Shown here piece by piece: positions 24,519-32,000 of a stretch of DNA of 64,000 nucleotides. How positions within the stretch are numbered: the first letter of the stretch is position 1; every line of letters begins with the position of its first letter. Location: NCBI RefSeq assembly GCF_004295485.1, contig NZ_CP036164.1, positions 434,001 through 498,000 on the forward strand. The letters are read 5' to 3'. A program made the position numbers and the translations under genes. This DNA is from Janibacter limosus. GTDB taxonomy: Bacteria > Actinomycetota > Actinomycetes > Actinomycetales > Dermatophilaceae. The notes beneath the pieces were generated by a model. It saw nothing but the letters and a program-made list of their open reading frames with translations, had not been told where the DNA came from and did no database searches.

Positions 24519-24570
24519 CACGGTTGCGGTAAAGGACCAGTGTAACGCGCCGACGCCCCAGGTGCAGGTG

Positions 24571-24996
24571 TCAGTCCACTGCAGCGCAGTCAGCCACCGT
24601 GGCGGTCACGGCCGTCGTGGTGGTGCGCACGGCGGCGCGAACCCGTGTGGTGGCCTCCTCGCTCGCCGGCACGGTCTGCCTCTTGGTGCCCACTCGTGCG
24701 TAGCTGCCGTCCATCGCGGTCACGGTGCACGTCACCGCCGTGCCGGTGGGGCGGGTGAGGTCGAAGATCATGACGATCTCGAGGTCCCCGTTGCGCTCGA
24801 AGCCGATGTCGGTGCTCGTCACCGCGCCCCGCGTCGCCGACACGCCGTACCAGATCGTCATGGCCATCGCGACGACGACGAAGGCGCTGCCCAAGACCCA
24901 CCACAGGAGCCGACCGCGGTCGGGACGGGCCTCGGCCTCCGCCTCCTCGCGCGCCGGGTCCCAGTCGGGCTCGATGTGTGGGGCACCGGACGTCAT
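24571..24996 (-). CDS. DUF4307 membrane protein
   Basis: A 141-residue protein with one membrane helix near residues 32-52 ([21 protein letters not shown]) after an acidic cytoplasmic start, and an extracytoplasmic beta-rich domain with the DUF4307 pattern [26 protein letters not shown]. Function unknown; the family is actinobacterial and sits beside mca. The ATG at 24996 is chosen since the longer open frame to 25194 runs through the divergent mca start region. Confidence 0.85.
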   Translation of the reverse strand: MTSGAPHIEPDWDPAREEAEAEARPDRGRLLWWVLGSAFVVVAMAMTIWYGVSATRGAVTSTDIGFERNGDLEIVMIFDLTRPTGTAVTCTVTAMDGSYARVGTKRQTVPASEEATTRVRAAVRTTTTAVTATVADCAAVD

Positions 24997-25138
24997 GGCT
25001 GCTCCTGTGGGGTTGGGGTGGACCGGCCGTCGTCGAGGACCCCGGCGGGCGGTGAGAGGATGGACCTCATTGTCCGTGACACCAGACCGCGGCGGCACAC
25101 CGGGCCGTGCGGCACACCCTCCCCGGGAGGACCCAGCA

Positions 25139-26092
25139 GTGGAAGCACTCAGGCTCATGGCCGTCCATGCGCACCCCGACGACGAGTCGAGCAAGGGCGC
25201 GGCGACGTCTGCCCGCTACGTCGACGAGGGCGCGGAGGTCCTCGTCGTGACCTGCACCGGCGGTGAGCGCGGGGACGTGCTCAACCCCGGCCTCAAGGAC
25301 GACCCACACATCCTGCGCGACATCGTGGAGGTGCGCCGCGAGGAGATGGCCAAGGCGGCCGCCTTCCTCGGGGTGCAGCACACGTGGCTGGGCTTCGTCG
25401 ACTCCGGCCTCCCCGAGGGGGACCCGCTGCCGCCCCTGCCGGCCGGGTGCTTCTACCTCGAGCCCCTCGAGGTGGCCACCGAGGCCCTCGTGCGCGAGAT
25501 CCGCCGCTTCCGTCCGCACGTCGTCACGACCTATGACGAGAACGGCGGCTATCCGCACCCGGACCACGTGATGACCAACCGGATCTCCGAGGCGGCCTTC
25601 GAGGCGGCCGGCGACCCCGAGGCCTACCCCCACGCGGGCGAGCCGTGGCAACCGCTCAAGCTCTACTACATCGGTGGGTTCAGCATCGACCGGATCCGCA
25701 CCTTCCACGAGGCGCTCGTCGCCCATGGTGCGGACTCTCCCTTCGAGTCGTGGATGGAGCGCGCGGGCAGCCGACCGCAGCGTCACCTCACCACGTGGGT
25801 GCCGTGCTCGGACCACTTCGAGGCGCGCGACAACGCCCTGCGCGCGCACGCCACCCAGATCGACCCTGCCGGTTTCTTCTTCGCCCTGCCCAACGACGTC
25901 CAGGCCGACCTCTGGCCGACCGAGGAGTACGAGCTCGCCGTCAGCCATGTGCCGACCCAGGAGCGCGAGGACGACCTCTTCGCGGGGATCCCGTCACGCC
26001 TCGCCGAGGCCGACGCCCTGGCCCAGCGTCTGGGTGGGGCCGAGCCGATCCTGGACCGCCGGGCCGAGCCGACCGTCAAGGAGTGGACGTGA
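25139..26092 (+). CDS. mca: Mycothiol S-conjugate amidase
   Basis: A 317-residue zinc amidase of the LmbE/PIG-L fold that cleaves mycothiol S-conjugates so mercapturic acids can be exported. Zinc ligands lie in the N-terminal AHPDDE (H12, D15) and the later [12 protein letters not shown] (His near 142). [13 protein letters not shown] is typical of Mca and MshB. Neighbour order (greA, DUF4307, a small membrane protein) and length favour Mca over the deacetylase MshB. The GTG start has GGGAGG eight bases upstream. Its presence implies a mycothiol-making actinobacterium. Confidence 0.93.
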   Translation: MEALRLMAVHAHPDDESSKGAATSARYVDEGAEVLVVTCTGGERGDVLNPGLKDDPHILRDIVEVRREEMAKAAAFLGVQHTWLGFVDSGLPEGDPLPPLPAGCFYLEPLEVATEALVREIRRFRPHVVTTYDENGGYPHPDHVMTNRISEAAFEAAGDPEAYPHAGEPWQPLKLYYIGGFSIDRIRTFHEALVAHGADSPFESWMERAGSRPQRHLTTWVPCSDHFEARDNALRAHATQIDPAGFFFALPNDVQADLWPTEEYELAVSHVPTQEREDDLFAGIPSRLAEADALAQRLGGAEPILDRRAEPTVKEWT

Positions 26093-26391
26093 ACACACCC
26101 AGCAGTGAGGTCAGCCCCGGTCTGTGGGGCTTCGTCGCCTTCTTCGTCCTGGCCCTGGTCCTGTGGTTCCTCATGCGCAACATGTTCGTGCGGCTGCGCC
26201 GGATGAACCTCGTCGAGCAGGAGCGCAAGCGCGAGGAGGAGCGGGCGCGGGATGAGATGGCCGATCGGGCCCGGGAGATGGACGTGCCACGAGCGTCGGG
26301 GTCGGACGAACCCGGGTCGGAGGATCCCGTGGCGTCAGGCGGACTGGGCGATGGGCCCGAAGAGGGCCAGGGTCGCAGCGACGAAGTGTGA
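26089..26391 (+). CDS. Small single-span membrane protein downstream of mca
   Basis: A 100-residue protein: one membrane helix near residues 9-30 ([22 protein letters not shown]), then a charged, coiled and disordered tail ([27 protein letters not shown]). Corresponds in position to Rv1083 of M. tuberculosis. The GTG start overlaps the mca stop (GTGA). Its last 57 bases overlap the 3' end of the convergent hemolysin III gene. Function unknown. Confidence 0.8.
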   Translation: MNTPSSEVSPGLWGFVAFFVLALVLWFLMRNMFVRLRRMNLVEQERKREEERARDEMADRAREMDVPRASGSDEPGSEDPVASGGLGDGPEEGQGRSDEV

Positions 26392-27030
26392 GATGAAGGC
26401 CAGGATCGTCAGCGCGTGGAAGATCTCGTGGAAGCCGAACCACCGCGGTGACGGGTTGGGCCGCTTGAAGCCGTAGACGATCGCGCCGGCGGTGTAGAGC
26501 GCCCCGCCAGCGATGACGAAGGCGAGGATGGTCCACCCGCCGTGGGTCAGCAGCGGCTTGATGTAGAAGACGGCGACGAAGCCGAGCGCGACGTAGACCG
26601 GCACGTAGAGCCAGCGCGGGGCGCCGATCCACAGCACGCGGAAGAGGACCCCGAGGATCGCGCCGGTCCAGACGATGACGAGCAGCGTGACCGCCTGCCT
26701 GCGCGGCAGCATCAGCGCGAAGGGGGTGTAGCTCCCGGCGATGATGAGGAAGATGTTGGCGTGGTCCCAGCGCCGCAGGGCCCCCGCCATCCGACCGCCC
26801 CACTTGCCGCGGTGGTAGACGGCAGAGGTGCCGAAGAGCAGTCCGGCGGTGATCGTGAAGATCATCGCCGCGATCCGGCCGTTCTGCGTCGGTGCCGTGG
26901 AGGTCAGGATCAGCCCGCCGATGAGAGCCAGCGGGGCCATCGCGAGGTGCAGCCAGCCGCGCAGGTGGGGCTTGACCGCGTCGACGAAGGCGTCGACGTG
27001 CTCGCCGACCTCGTTGGCCAGCTCCTTCAT
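26335..27030 (-). CDS. Hemolysin III family (PAQR-like) membrane protein
   Basis: An integral membrane protein with seven helices of the HlyIII/YqfA family: HLRGWLHLAMAPLALIGGLILT, then SAVYHRG with a conserved His, WDHANIFLIIAGSYTPFAL, and [19 protein letters not shown] near the C-terminus. The conserved Ser, Asp and His residues of the family (likely metal site) are present. The ATG at 27030 (MKELANEV) has GAGGAG close by; an ATG at 27051 would add seven residues but has no binding site. Function in bacteria is unclear despite the name. Mycobacterium has a homologue next to its short prenyltransferase. Confidence 0.85.
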   Translation of the reverse strand: MKELANEVGEHVDAFVDAVKPHLRGWLHLAMAPLALIGGLILTSTAPTQNGRIAAMIFTITAGLLFGTSAVYHRGKWGGRMAGALRRWDHANIFLIIAGSYTPFALMLPRRQAVTLLVIVWTGAILGVLFRVLWIGAPRWLYVPVYVALGFVAVFYIKPLLTHGGWTILAFVIAGGALYTAGAIVYGFKRPNPSPRWFGFHEIFHALTILAFISHFVAATLALFGPIAQSA

Positions 27031-27063
27031 CTCTCCTCGCGGGGACTCCATGACGTCGACGGT

Positions 27064-27083
27064 AACCTACGCACCCGTAGGTT
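27064..27083. promoter_or_regulatory. Perfect palindrome in divergent promoter region
   Basis: AACCTACG and CGTAGGTT, 8-bp arms separated by CACC. It lies 34 bp before the hemolysin III start and 96 bp before the prenyltransferase start. The form fits a TetR-type operator. No regulator gene is adjacent, so the cognate protein is unknown. Confidence 0.55.
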
Positions 27084-27179
27084 GGCCATGTCGTGGAGCA
27101 CGTCGGTGCCCTGCCCCGAGGCACGTGGCGCCCGACGGTAAGTTGGGCGCACTGACCTCGCCCGAAGGGACACCCGCGA

Positions 27180-27935
27180 GTGCGCAACCCGCTCTACACC
27201 GCCTACGAGCGTCGGCTCGTCCGCCAGCTCGACCCCCACTCGGTGCCGCGACACGTGGGGATGATCGTCGATGGCAACCGCCGCTTCGCCAAGGCCCGCG
27301 GGGGCAACGCCGACGACGGTCACCGCGCCGGCGCGGCCAATGTGGGCAGCTTCCTCGAGTGGTGCGAGGACGCCGGTGTCGAGGTCGTCACGCTCTGGCT
27401 GCTCTCGACCGACAACCTGACCCGGCCGCCCCAGGAGCTGGACCTCCTGCTGCGGATCATCGAGGGGCTGATCTCCGACCTCGCCTCCGCGGGGCGGTGG
27501 CGGCTGCACGCGGCGGGTGCGCTCGACATGCTCCCCGTCCAGACCGCGGCCGCCCTGCGGCGGGCCGAGGAGGAGACGGCGGGGGTCGACGGGCTCATCG
27601 TCAACGTCGCGGTCGGGTACGGCGGTCGTCAGGAGATCGCCGACGCCGTGCGCTCCCTCCTGCGCACCCGAGCCGCCGAGGGGGCGAGCCTCGAGGAGGT
27701 CGCGCAGGAGCTGACCGTCGAGGACATCAGCGGCCACCTCTACACCAAGGGCCAGCCCGACCCCGACCTGGTGATCCGCACCTCGGGGGAGCAGCGCCTC
27801 TCCGGCTTCCTCCTGTGGCAGTCGGCGCACAGCGAGTACTACTTCTGCGAGGTGTACTGGCCCGAGTTCCGCCGGGTCGACTTCCTGCGCGCGCTGCGCG
27901 CCTACGCCGACCGGCACCGCCGCTTCGGCTCCTGA
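27180..27935 (+). CDS. Cis-prenyltransferase (isoprenyl diphosphate synthase, short-chain type)
   Basis: A 251-residue enzyme of the UppS/Z-FPP synthase family, which condenses isopentenyl diphosphate with allylic diphosphates for lipid-carrier synthesis. Motifs: MIVDGNRRFAK with the Mg-binding D31, LWLLSTDNLTRPPQEL, VAVGYGGRQEIADAV, and PDLVIRTSGEQRLSGFLLWQSAHSEYYF near the C-terminus. Position beside the hemolysin III gene matches Rv1085c-Rv1086, where Rv1086 makes Z,E-farnesyl diphosphate. Product chain length is inferred only from that. GTG start with AAGGGA about ten bases upstream; a TAAGTT -10-like sequence lies further up. Confidence 0.92.
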   Translation: MRNPLYTAYERRLVRQLDPHSVPRHVGMIVDGNRRFAKARGGNADDGHRAGAANVGSFLEWCEDAGVEVVTLWLLSTDNLTRPPQELDLLLRIIEGLISDLASAGRWRLHAAGALDMLPVQTAAALRRAEEETAGVDGLIVNVAVGYGGRQEIADAVRSLLRTRAAEGASLEEVAQELTVEDISGHLYTKGQPDPDLVIRTSGEQRLSGFLLWQSAHSEYYFCEVYWPEFRRVDFLRALRAYADRHRRFGS

Positions 27936-28274
27936 CCCTCCCTTCGCCCCGCACGACCTCAAGGACGTGCGCGGTGAGAGCGACGAAGGGGGATGGCGTG
28001 GCTGGTGTGACGGGTGTGGGTTGCGAGAGCGTGAACATCTCCACGGTCGGGCCGACACGCCCCCGATGTGAGCTGACTCGCCGTCGCCGGGTCCTACGTT
28101 GACCGTGACGGACTGCACACCGCAGGACGTCCGGGAGGCCCTCAGCATGGAGCTCACGCTCACGAGAAGGGGCCGGACCCGGCCCCGGCTCCTGCCGACG
28201 GCCCGGTCCCGGCACCAGCACCGACAGTAGGCGCGCACGCGCCTGCCGGCGCGGCGCCCGTGGAGGAGATCGAC
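27936..28274 (+). other. Gap before phoH: hairpin plus possible leader ORF
   Basis: No supported gene. A hairpin CGCACG/CGTGCG (27950-27971) around ACCTCAAGGA resembles the repeat unit seen at 35.8 kb. It is flanked by CCCTTCG and CGAAGGG, and is probably the terminator of the prenyltransferase. An ATG at 28147 after GGGAGG opens a 27-codon Arg-rich frame ending at 28230. In another frame a Pro/Ala-rich reading continues into phoH without a start codon. Both are weak. Confidence 0.4.
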
Positions 28275-29657
28275 GTGGACGACCTGATGACCCAGACCGT
28301 CACCCTCACCGGCTCGCAGACCGACGGCGTGCCCGACCCTGTGGACCTCCCGCCGCAGGACGAAGGCCCCCGCACCTATGTCCTGGACACCTCGGTGCTG
28401 CTGTCCGACCCGCGCGCGATGCTGCGCTTCAAGGAGCACGAGGTCGTCCTGCCGGTCGTCGTCGTGACCGAGCTCGAGGGCAAGCGCCACCACCCGGAGC
28501 TGGGGTACTTCGCCCGCACCGCGCTGCGTCACCTCGACGACCTGCGGATCGCAGCCGGCCGCCTCGATGCCCCTGTGCCCGTCGGTGACGACGGGGGGAC
28601 GGTGCGCATCGAGCTCAACCACACGGACCCGCGCTCGCTGCCGTCGGGGTTCCAGCTGGGGGACAACGACTCCCGCATCCTGGCCGTCGCCAAGAACCTC
28701 TCCCTCGAGGGGGCCGACGTCACGGTCGTCTCCAAGGACCTGCCGATGCGGGTCAAGGCGTCGGCGGTCGGCATCGACGCGCAGGAGTTCCGGCACGAGC
28801 AGCGGCCGTCCGACTCCGGCTGGACCGGCATGGCCGAGCTGGAGCTGAGCGGCGAGGAGGTCGACCACCTCTACGAGACCGGACGGGTGGAGAACCTCAC
28901 CGCTGCCGACATGCCCTGCCACACCGGGCTGAAGATCATCTCGGAGCGAGGCAACGCCCTCGGCCGGGTCGGCGCCGACAAGCAGGTGCGTCTCGTGCGC
29001 GGGGACCGCGATGCCTTCGGCCTGCACGGCCGCTCGGCCGAGCAGCGGATCGCCCTGGACCTGCTCCTCGACCCCGACGTGGGCATCGTCAGCCTCGGGG
29101 GCCGGGCCGGCACGGGCAAGAGCGCCTTGGCGATGTGCGCCGGACTCGAGGCCGTGATGGAGCGCCGCCAGCACCGCAAGGTCGTCGTCTTCCGCCCTCT
29201 CTACGCCGTCGGCGGGCAGGAGCTCGGCTACCTGCCCGGCAGCGAGTCCGAGAAGATGGGGCCGTGGGCGCAGGCGGTGCACGACACGCTCGGTGCGGTG
29301 GTCTCCACGGAGGTCGTCGAGGAGATCCTCGACCGCGACATGCTCGAGGTGCTCCCCCTGACCCACATCCGCGGACGCAGCCTCCATGACTCCTTCGTCA
29401 TCGTCGACGAGGCGCAGAGCCTGGAGCGCAATGTGCTGCTGACCGTCATGTCGCGCATCGGGCAGAACTCCAAGATCGTCCTCACCCACGACGTGGCCCA
29501 GCGCGACAACCTGCGGGTGGGTCGGCACGACGGGGTCGCCGCGGTCATCGAGACCCTCAAGGGCCACCCCCTCTTCGCCCACGTCACCCTCACCCGCAGC
29601 GAGCGCAGCCCCATCGCCGCGCTCGTCACCGACCTGCTGGAGGGCCTGGACGTCTGA
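28275..29657 (+). CDS. phoH: PhoH family protein with N-terminal PIN domain (PhoH2 type)
   Basis: A 460-residue PIN-PhoH fusion, an RNA helicase and RNase in characterised actinobacterial homologues. The PIN domain (about 35-170) shows [29 protein letters not shown] and [12 protein letters not shown], with the acidic residues expected at the nuclease site. The PhoH ATPase has Walker [15 protein letters not shown] near 276 and [10 protein letters not shown] near 375, then [23 protein letters not shown]. The GTG at 28275 is chosen since GGAGGAG lies six bases upstream; a GTG at 28260 is an alternative five codons earlier. A very strong hairpin follows. Confidence 0.93.
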   Translation: MDDLMTQTVTLTGSQTDGVPDPVDLPPQDEGPRTYVLDTSVLLSDPRAMLRFKEHEVVLPVVVVTELEGKRHHPELGYFARTALRHLDDLRIAAGRLDAPVPVGDDGGTVRIELNHTDPRSLPSGFQLGDNDSRILAVAKNLSLEGADVTVVSKDLPMRVKASAVGIDAQEFRHEQRPSDSGWTGMAELELSGEEVDHLYETGRVENLTAADMPCHTGLKIISERGNALGRVGADKQVRLVRGDRDAFGLHGRSAEQRIALDLLLDPDVGIVSLGGRAGTGKSALAMCAGLEAVMERRQHRKVVVFRPLYAVGGQELGYLPGSESEKMGPWAQAVHDTLGAVVSTEVVEEILDRDMLEVLPLTHIRGRSLHDSFVIVDEAQSLERNVLLTVMSRIGQNSKIVLTHDVAQRDNLRVGRHDGVAAVIETLKGHPLFAHVTLTRSERSPIAALVTDLLEGLDV

Positions 29658-29666
29658 GCCACGGAC

Positions 29667-29707
29667 CGAAGGGGGGAGGTCCGCACGATGCGGACCTCCC
29701 CCCTTCG
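29667..29707 (+). terminator. Very strong intrinsic terminator of phoH
   Basis: An 18-bp perfect stem from CGAAGGGGGGAGGTCCGC to its complement, loop ACGAT. The tail is TCGTGG rather than a T run. The octamer CGAAGGGG forms the base of both arms. Confidence 0.88.
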
Positions 29708-29754
29708 TCGTGGCGTGATTGTCCACACCCTGCTTTGCGTGCTCGAGGGGAGGT

Positions 29755-29780
29755 CCGTTAAGGTCTCGAACAGATAACGG
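29755..29780 (+). promoter_or_regulatory. Inverted repeat in promoter region of the transglycosylase gene
   Basis: CCGTTA and TAACGG separated by 14 bases, upstream of the secreted lytic transglycosylase. It may be an operator for a cell-wall-responsive regulator. The second arm overlaps a possible -10 (GATAAC). Confidence 0.4.
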
Positions 29781-29815
29781 CCGGGCGTTCCCCCTCGATC
29801 GCGTCCGGCACACCG

Positions 29816-29840
29816 ACAGCCACTCCTCGTGAGTGGCTGT
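29816..29840 (+). promoter_or_regulatory. 5' UTR hairpin before the transglycosylase gene
   Basis: A perfect 10-bp stem ACAGCCACTC/GAGTGGCTGT with loop CTCGT, ending 6 bases before the ribosome binding site GAAGGAG (29847-29853). It could modulate translation or stability. A c-di-AMP riboswitch, common before such genes, was considered but the leader is too short. Confidence 0.5.
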
Positions 29841-29861
29841 CCCATGGAAGGAGCTGGCGTC

Positions 29862-30656
29862 GTGCGTTCGTCGAACTACACGCCCAGACACGGCACCGCT
29901 GCGCACGCCACGACGTCCGCCACCACCAGCAAGCGCGCCGCGCTGCGCGCCGCCGTCCGTCGACCCGTCGTGGGCGGGGCCCTGGCCGTCGCCATGCTCG
30001 GCTCCGTCGGCGCGAGCGTCGCCATCGGTGAGCCGTCCGACTCCACCGGAGTCGCCGCCGTGAGCGTGCCGTCGCCGTCCACCGACGCGGCCCTCGCCGA
30101 CGCCACCCAGGCCGACACCGCCCGCCTGGCGCAGGACCGCCGCGAGAGCAATGTCTCGCGCAGCGCCTCGCGTGAGCAGGACCGCCTCGCCGTCGCCGAG
30201 CGCCAGAAGAAGGCGGCCGCCAAGAAGGCAGCCGCCGAGAAGGCCGCGGCAGCGAAGAAGAAGGCCGCTGCCAAGAAGAAGCGCGCTGCAGAGAAGGCCA
30301 AGCCGATCTCGGAGCGCCAGTTCACCGACGCCGAGATCAAGCAGATCCAGGCCGACCCCGCCCCCTACGGCAAGCAGCTGCTGGGCGAGTACGGCTGGGG
30401 CGAGGGCGAGTGGTCCTGCCTCATGAGCCTGTGGATCGGCGAGAGCGACTGGCGCTGGGACGCGACCAACAGCTCCTCCGGCGCCTACGGCATCCCGCAG
30501 TCCCTCCCCGCGAGCAAGATGGCCACGGCCGGCCCCGACTGGAAGACCAACCCGGTCACCCAGATGCAGTGGGGCATGGACTACATCAAGGCCTCCTACG
30601 GCACCCCGTGCGGCGCCAAGTCCTTCTGGGACAGCAACAACCCGCACTGGTACTGA
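29862..30656 (+). CDS. Secreted lytic transglycosylase-like protein
   Basis: A 264-residue exported protein. The N-terminal 30 residues are basic, then a membrane or signal helix near 33-55 (VVGGALAVAMLGSVGASVAIG). Residues 90-150 are a long Lys/Ala-rich coiled region (KKAAAKKAAAEKAAAAKKK), likely wall-associated. The C-terminal 90 residues are a lysozyme-like SLT fold with LMSLWIGESDWRWDATNSSSGAYGIPQSLPASKM; the Glu in GESDW is the expected catalytic acid. It should cleave peptidoglycan strands. GTG at 29862 follows GAAGGAG; the frame opens earlier at 29829 but that start lies within the 5' hairpin. Confidence 0.88.
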   Translation: MRSSNYTPRHGTAAHATTSATTSKRAALRAAVRRPVVGGALAVAMLGSVGASVAIGEPSDSTGVAAVSVPSPSTDAALADATQADTARLAQDRRESNVSRSASREQDRLAVAERQKKAAAKKAAAEKAAAAKKKAAAKKKRAAEKAKPISERQFTDAEIKQIQADPAPYGKQLLGEYGWGEGEWSCLMSLWIGESDWRWDATNSSSGAYGIPQSLPASKMATAGPDWKTNPVTQMQWGMDYIKASYGTPCGAKSFWDSNNPHWY

Positions 30657-30670
30657 GCCTCACCTCCCCA

Positions 30671-30772
30671 CCGCTCCGTGAGGAGCTCGCGCCTCACGAT
30701 TCCCTGAGGAGCTCGCGCAGTGGCGCTCCCCACCGCTCCCTGAGGAGCTCGCGCAGCGAGCGTCTCGAAGGG
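30671..30772 (+). repeat. Three copies of the GAGGAGCTCGC stem-loop repeat
   Basis: Copies at about 30671-30692, 30700-30720 and 30733-30772, all sharing TGAGGAGCTCGCGC. The longest adds GCTCGC-GCA-GCGAGC and TCTCGAAGGG. Related copies in the opposite orientation are at 58037-58077 and 63531-63565. All lie just downstream of a gene. No coding sequence is seen between the transglycosylase stop and coaA (329 bp). Confidence 0.8.
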
Positions 30773-30797
30773 TGCGTTCCGGCGTCCGGCGGCGTCC

Positions 30798-30909
30798 GGC
30801 GGGCTGAAGGTGACGACGGCGCCCGCCGAAGTCCCTTCGTTCGTCGATGAGGTCACGGTGTCTTGTCGGACTTCGGCTTGATGTGCGCCGTCATCACCTT
30901 CAGCCCGCC
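30798..30909. repeat. Long interrupted inverted repeat between convergent genes
   Basis: The left arm 30798-30834 and right arm 30868-30909 match over 25 bp with one mismatch (GGCGGGCTGAAGGTGA...ACGGCGC) plus a second 9-bp block CCGAAGTCC/GGACTTCGG. The loop is about 33 nt. It could form a large cruciform or transcript hairpin terminating both genes. Confidence 0.8.
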
Positions 30910-30959
30910 TTCTCGACCCACCTCCTGCGCAGCCCGCCTTCTCGGCCCACCTCCTGCGG
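30901..30959. repeat. 29-bp direct repeat, two copies
   Basis: The unit begins CAGCCCGCCTTCTCG and ends CCACCTCCTGCG, occurring at 30901-30929 and again from 30930 with one substitution. A third partial copy, GCCCACCTCCTGG, follows. The first copy overlaps the right arm of the long inverted repeat. Confidence 0.7.
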
Positions 30960-30985
30960 CTGCCCACCTCCTGGGCCGGCGCGGG

Positions 30986-31942
30986 TCAGAGCTTGCGCAG
31001 ACGGATCCGGCGGACCTGGTGGTCGGCTCCCTTCGTCAGCACGAGGGTGGCGCGGCCACGGGTCGGCAGGACGTTGTCGAGGAGGTTGGGCTCGTTGATC
31101 GTCTCGAAGATGTGCAGCGCGCGGGCCTCGGCCTGCTCGTCGGTGAGGCCGGCGTAGCGGTGGAAGTAGGACTGGGGGTCGGCGAAGGCGGTCTTGCGCA
31201 GGCGCAGGAAGCGGTCGACGTACCAGCGGCGGATGTCCTGGAGGTTGGCGTCGACGTAGACGGAGAAGTCGAAGAAGTCGCTGACCGCCAGCCCGGTGCG
31301 GCCATCGCTGCGCGAGCCGGGAGGCTGCAGGACGTTGAGCCCCTCGACGATGAGCACATCGGGCTGGCGCACGACGATCCGCTCGTCCGGGACGATGTCG
31401 TAGGTCAGGTGCGAGTAGACGGGGGCGGTGACCTCGGGCTGGCCGGCCTTGACCGCCGACATGAAGCGCAGCAGCGCCCTCCGGTCGTAGGACTCGGGGA
31501 ACCCCTTGCGCTGCAGCAGTCCTCGCCGCTCGAGCTCGGCATTGGGCAGCAGGAACCCGTCGGTCGTGACCAGGTCGACCTTGGGGGTGTCGGGCCAACG
31601 CTGCATGAGCTCGCGCAGGATCCGGGCGGTCGTCGACTTGCCGACCGCCACCGACCCGGCGACACCGATGACGAAGGGGGACTTGGGCGGGCGCTCCCCG
31701 AGGAAGGTCGAGGTGATGCGGTGCAGCCGCGTCGTGCCCGAGACGTAGAAGGTCAGCAGCCGGGACAGCGGCAGGTAGACCTCCTGCACCTCCTCGAGGT
31801 CGATCGGGTCGCTCAGGCCACGCAGCCTGACCAGGTCGCTCTCGTCGAGGTTGAGGGGGTGGTTCTCCCTCAGGTGCGCCCACGCCTGCCGGTCCAGCTC
31901 GACGAAGGGGGACGGGAGACTCGTCGTGGCGGCGGTGGACAC
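30986..31942 (-). CDS. coaA: Type I pantothenate kinase
   Basis: A 318-residue kinase that phosphorylates pantothenate, the first step of coenzyme A synthesis. The P-loop is [19 protein letters not shown] near residues 92-108; other family segments are [45 protein letters not shown] and the C-terminal [15 protein letters not shown]. The GTG at 31942 is chosen as start. There is no ribosome binding site, but a -10-like CACAAT ends 6 bases upstream, which suggests a leaderless mRNA. It is divergent from glmS across only 58 bp. Confidence 0.95.
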   Translation of the reverse strand: MSTAATTSLPSPFVELDRQAWAHLRENHPLNLDESDLVRLRGLSDPIDLEEVQEVYLPLSRLLTFYVSGTTRLHRITSTFLGERPPKSPFVIGVAGSVAVGKSTTARILRELMQRWPDTPKVDLVTTDGFLLPNAELERRGLLQRKGFPESYDRRALLRFMSAVKAGQPEVTAPVYSHLTYDIVPDERIVVRQPDVLIVEGLNVLQPPGSRSDGRTGLAVSDFFDFSVYVDANLQDIRRWYVDRFLRLRKTAFADPQSYFHRYAGLTDEQAEARALHIFETINEPNLLDNVLPTRGRATLVLTKGADHQVRRIRLRKL

Positions 31943-31948
31943 GCGCCC

Positions 31949-31954
31949 ATTGTG
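31949..31954 (-). promoter_or_regulatory. -10-like CACAAT for coaA
   Basis: On the minus strand CACAAT ends 6 bases before the coaA GTG. It is an imperfect TAnnnT and is placed for a leaderless transcript. Confidence 0.35.
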
Positions 31955-31987
31955 TCCCACCTTTTCGGCGGACGGTGTCGCGGCGGA

Positions 31988-31993
31988 TAGCCT
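31988..31993 (+). promoter_or_regulatory. -10 element TAGCCT for glmS, probably leaderless
   Basis: TAGCCT ends 7 bases before the glmS ATG, which has no ribosome binding site. It shares the 58-bp divergent gap with coaA. Confidence 0.55.
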
Positions 31994-32000
31994 GTCGCTC

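Noticed and set aside
29708..29861. c-di-AMP (ydaO-type) riboswitch before the transglycosylase gene
   Set aside because: Such riboswitches often precede wall hydrolases in actinobacteria, but the leader is too short and the conserved motifs are not visible.
27027..30647. Antisense open frame of 1206 codons across prenyltransferase, phoH and transglycosylase genes
   Set aside because: It crosses three well-identified genes and their terminators, and its translation shows no family pattern.
31851..32000. N-terminal extension of glmS
   Set aside because: GlmS needs Cys directly after the initiator Met (MCGIVGY at 32001), so upstream residues would block activity.
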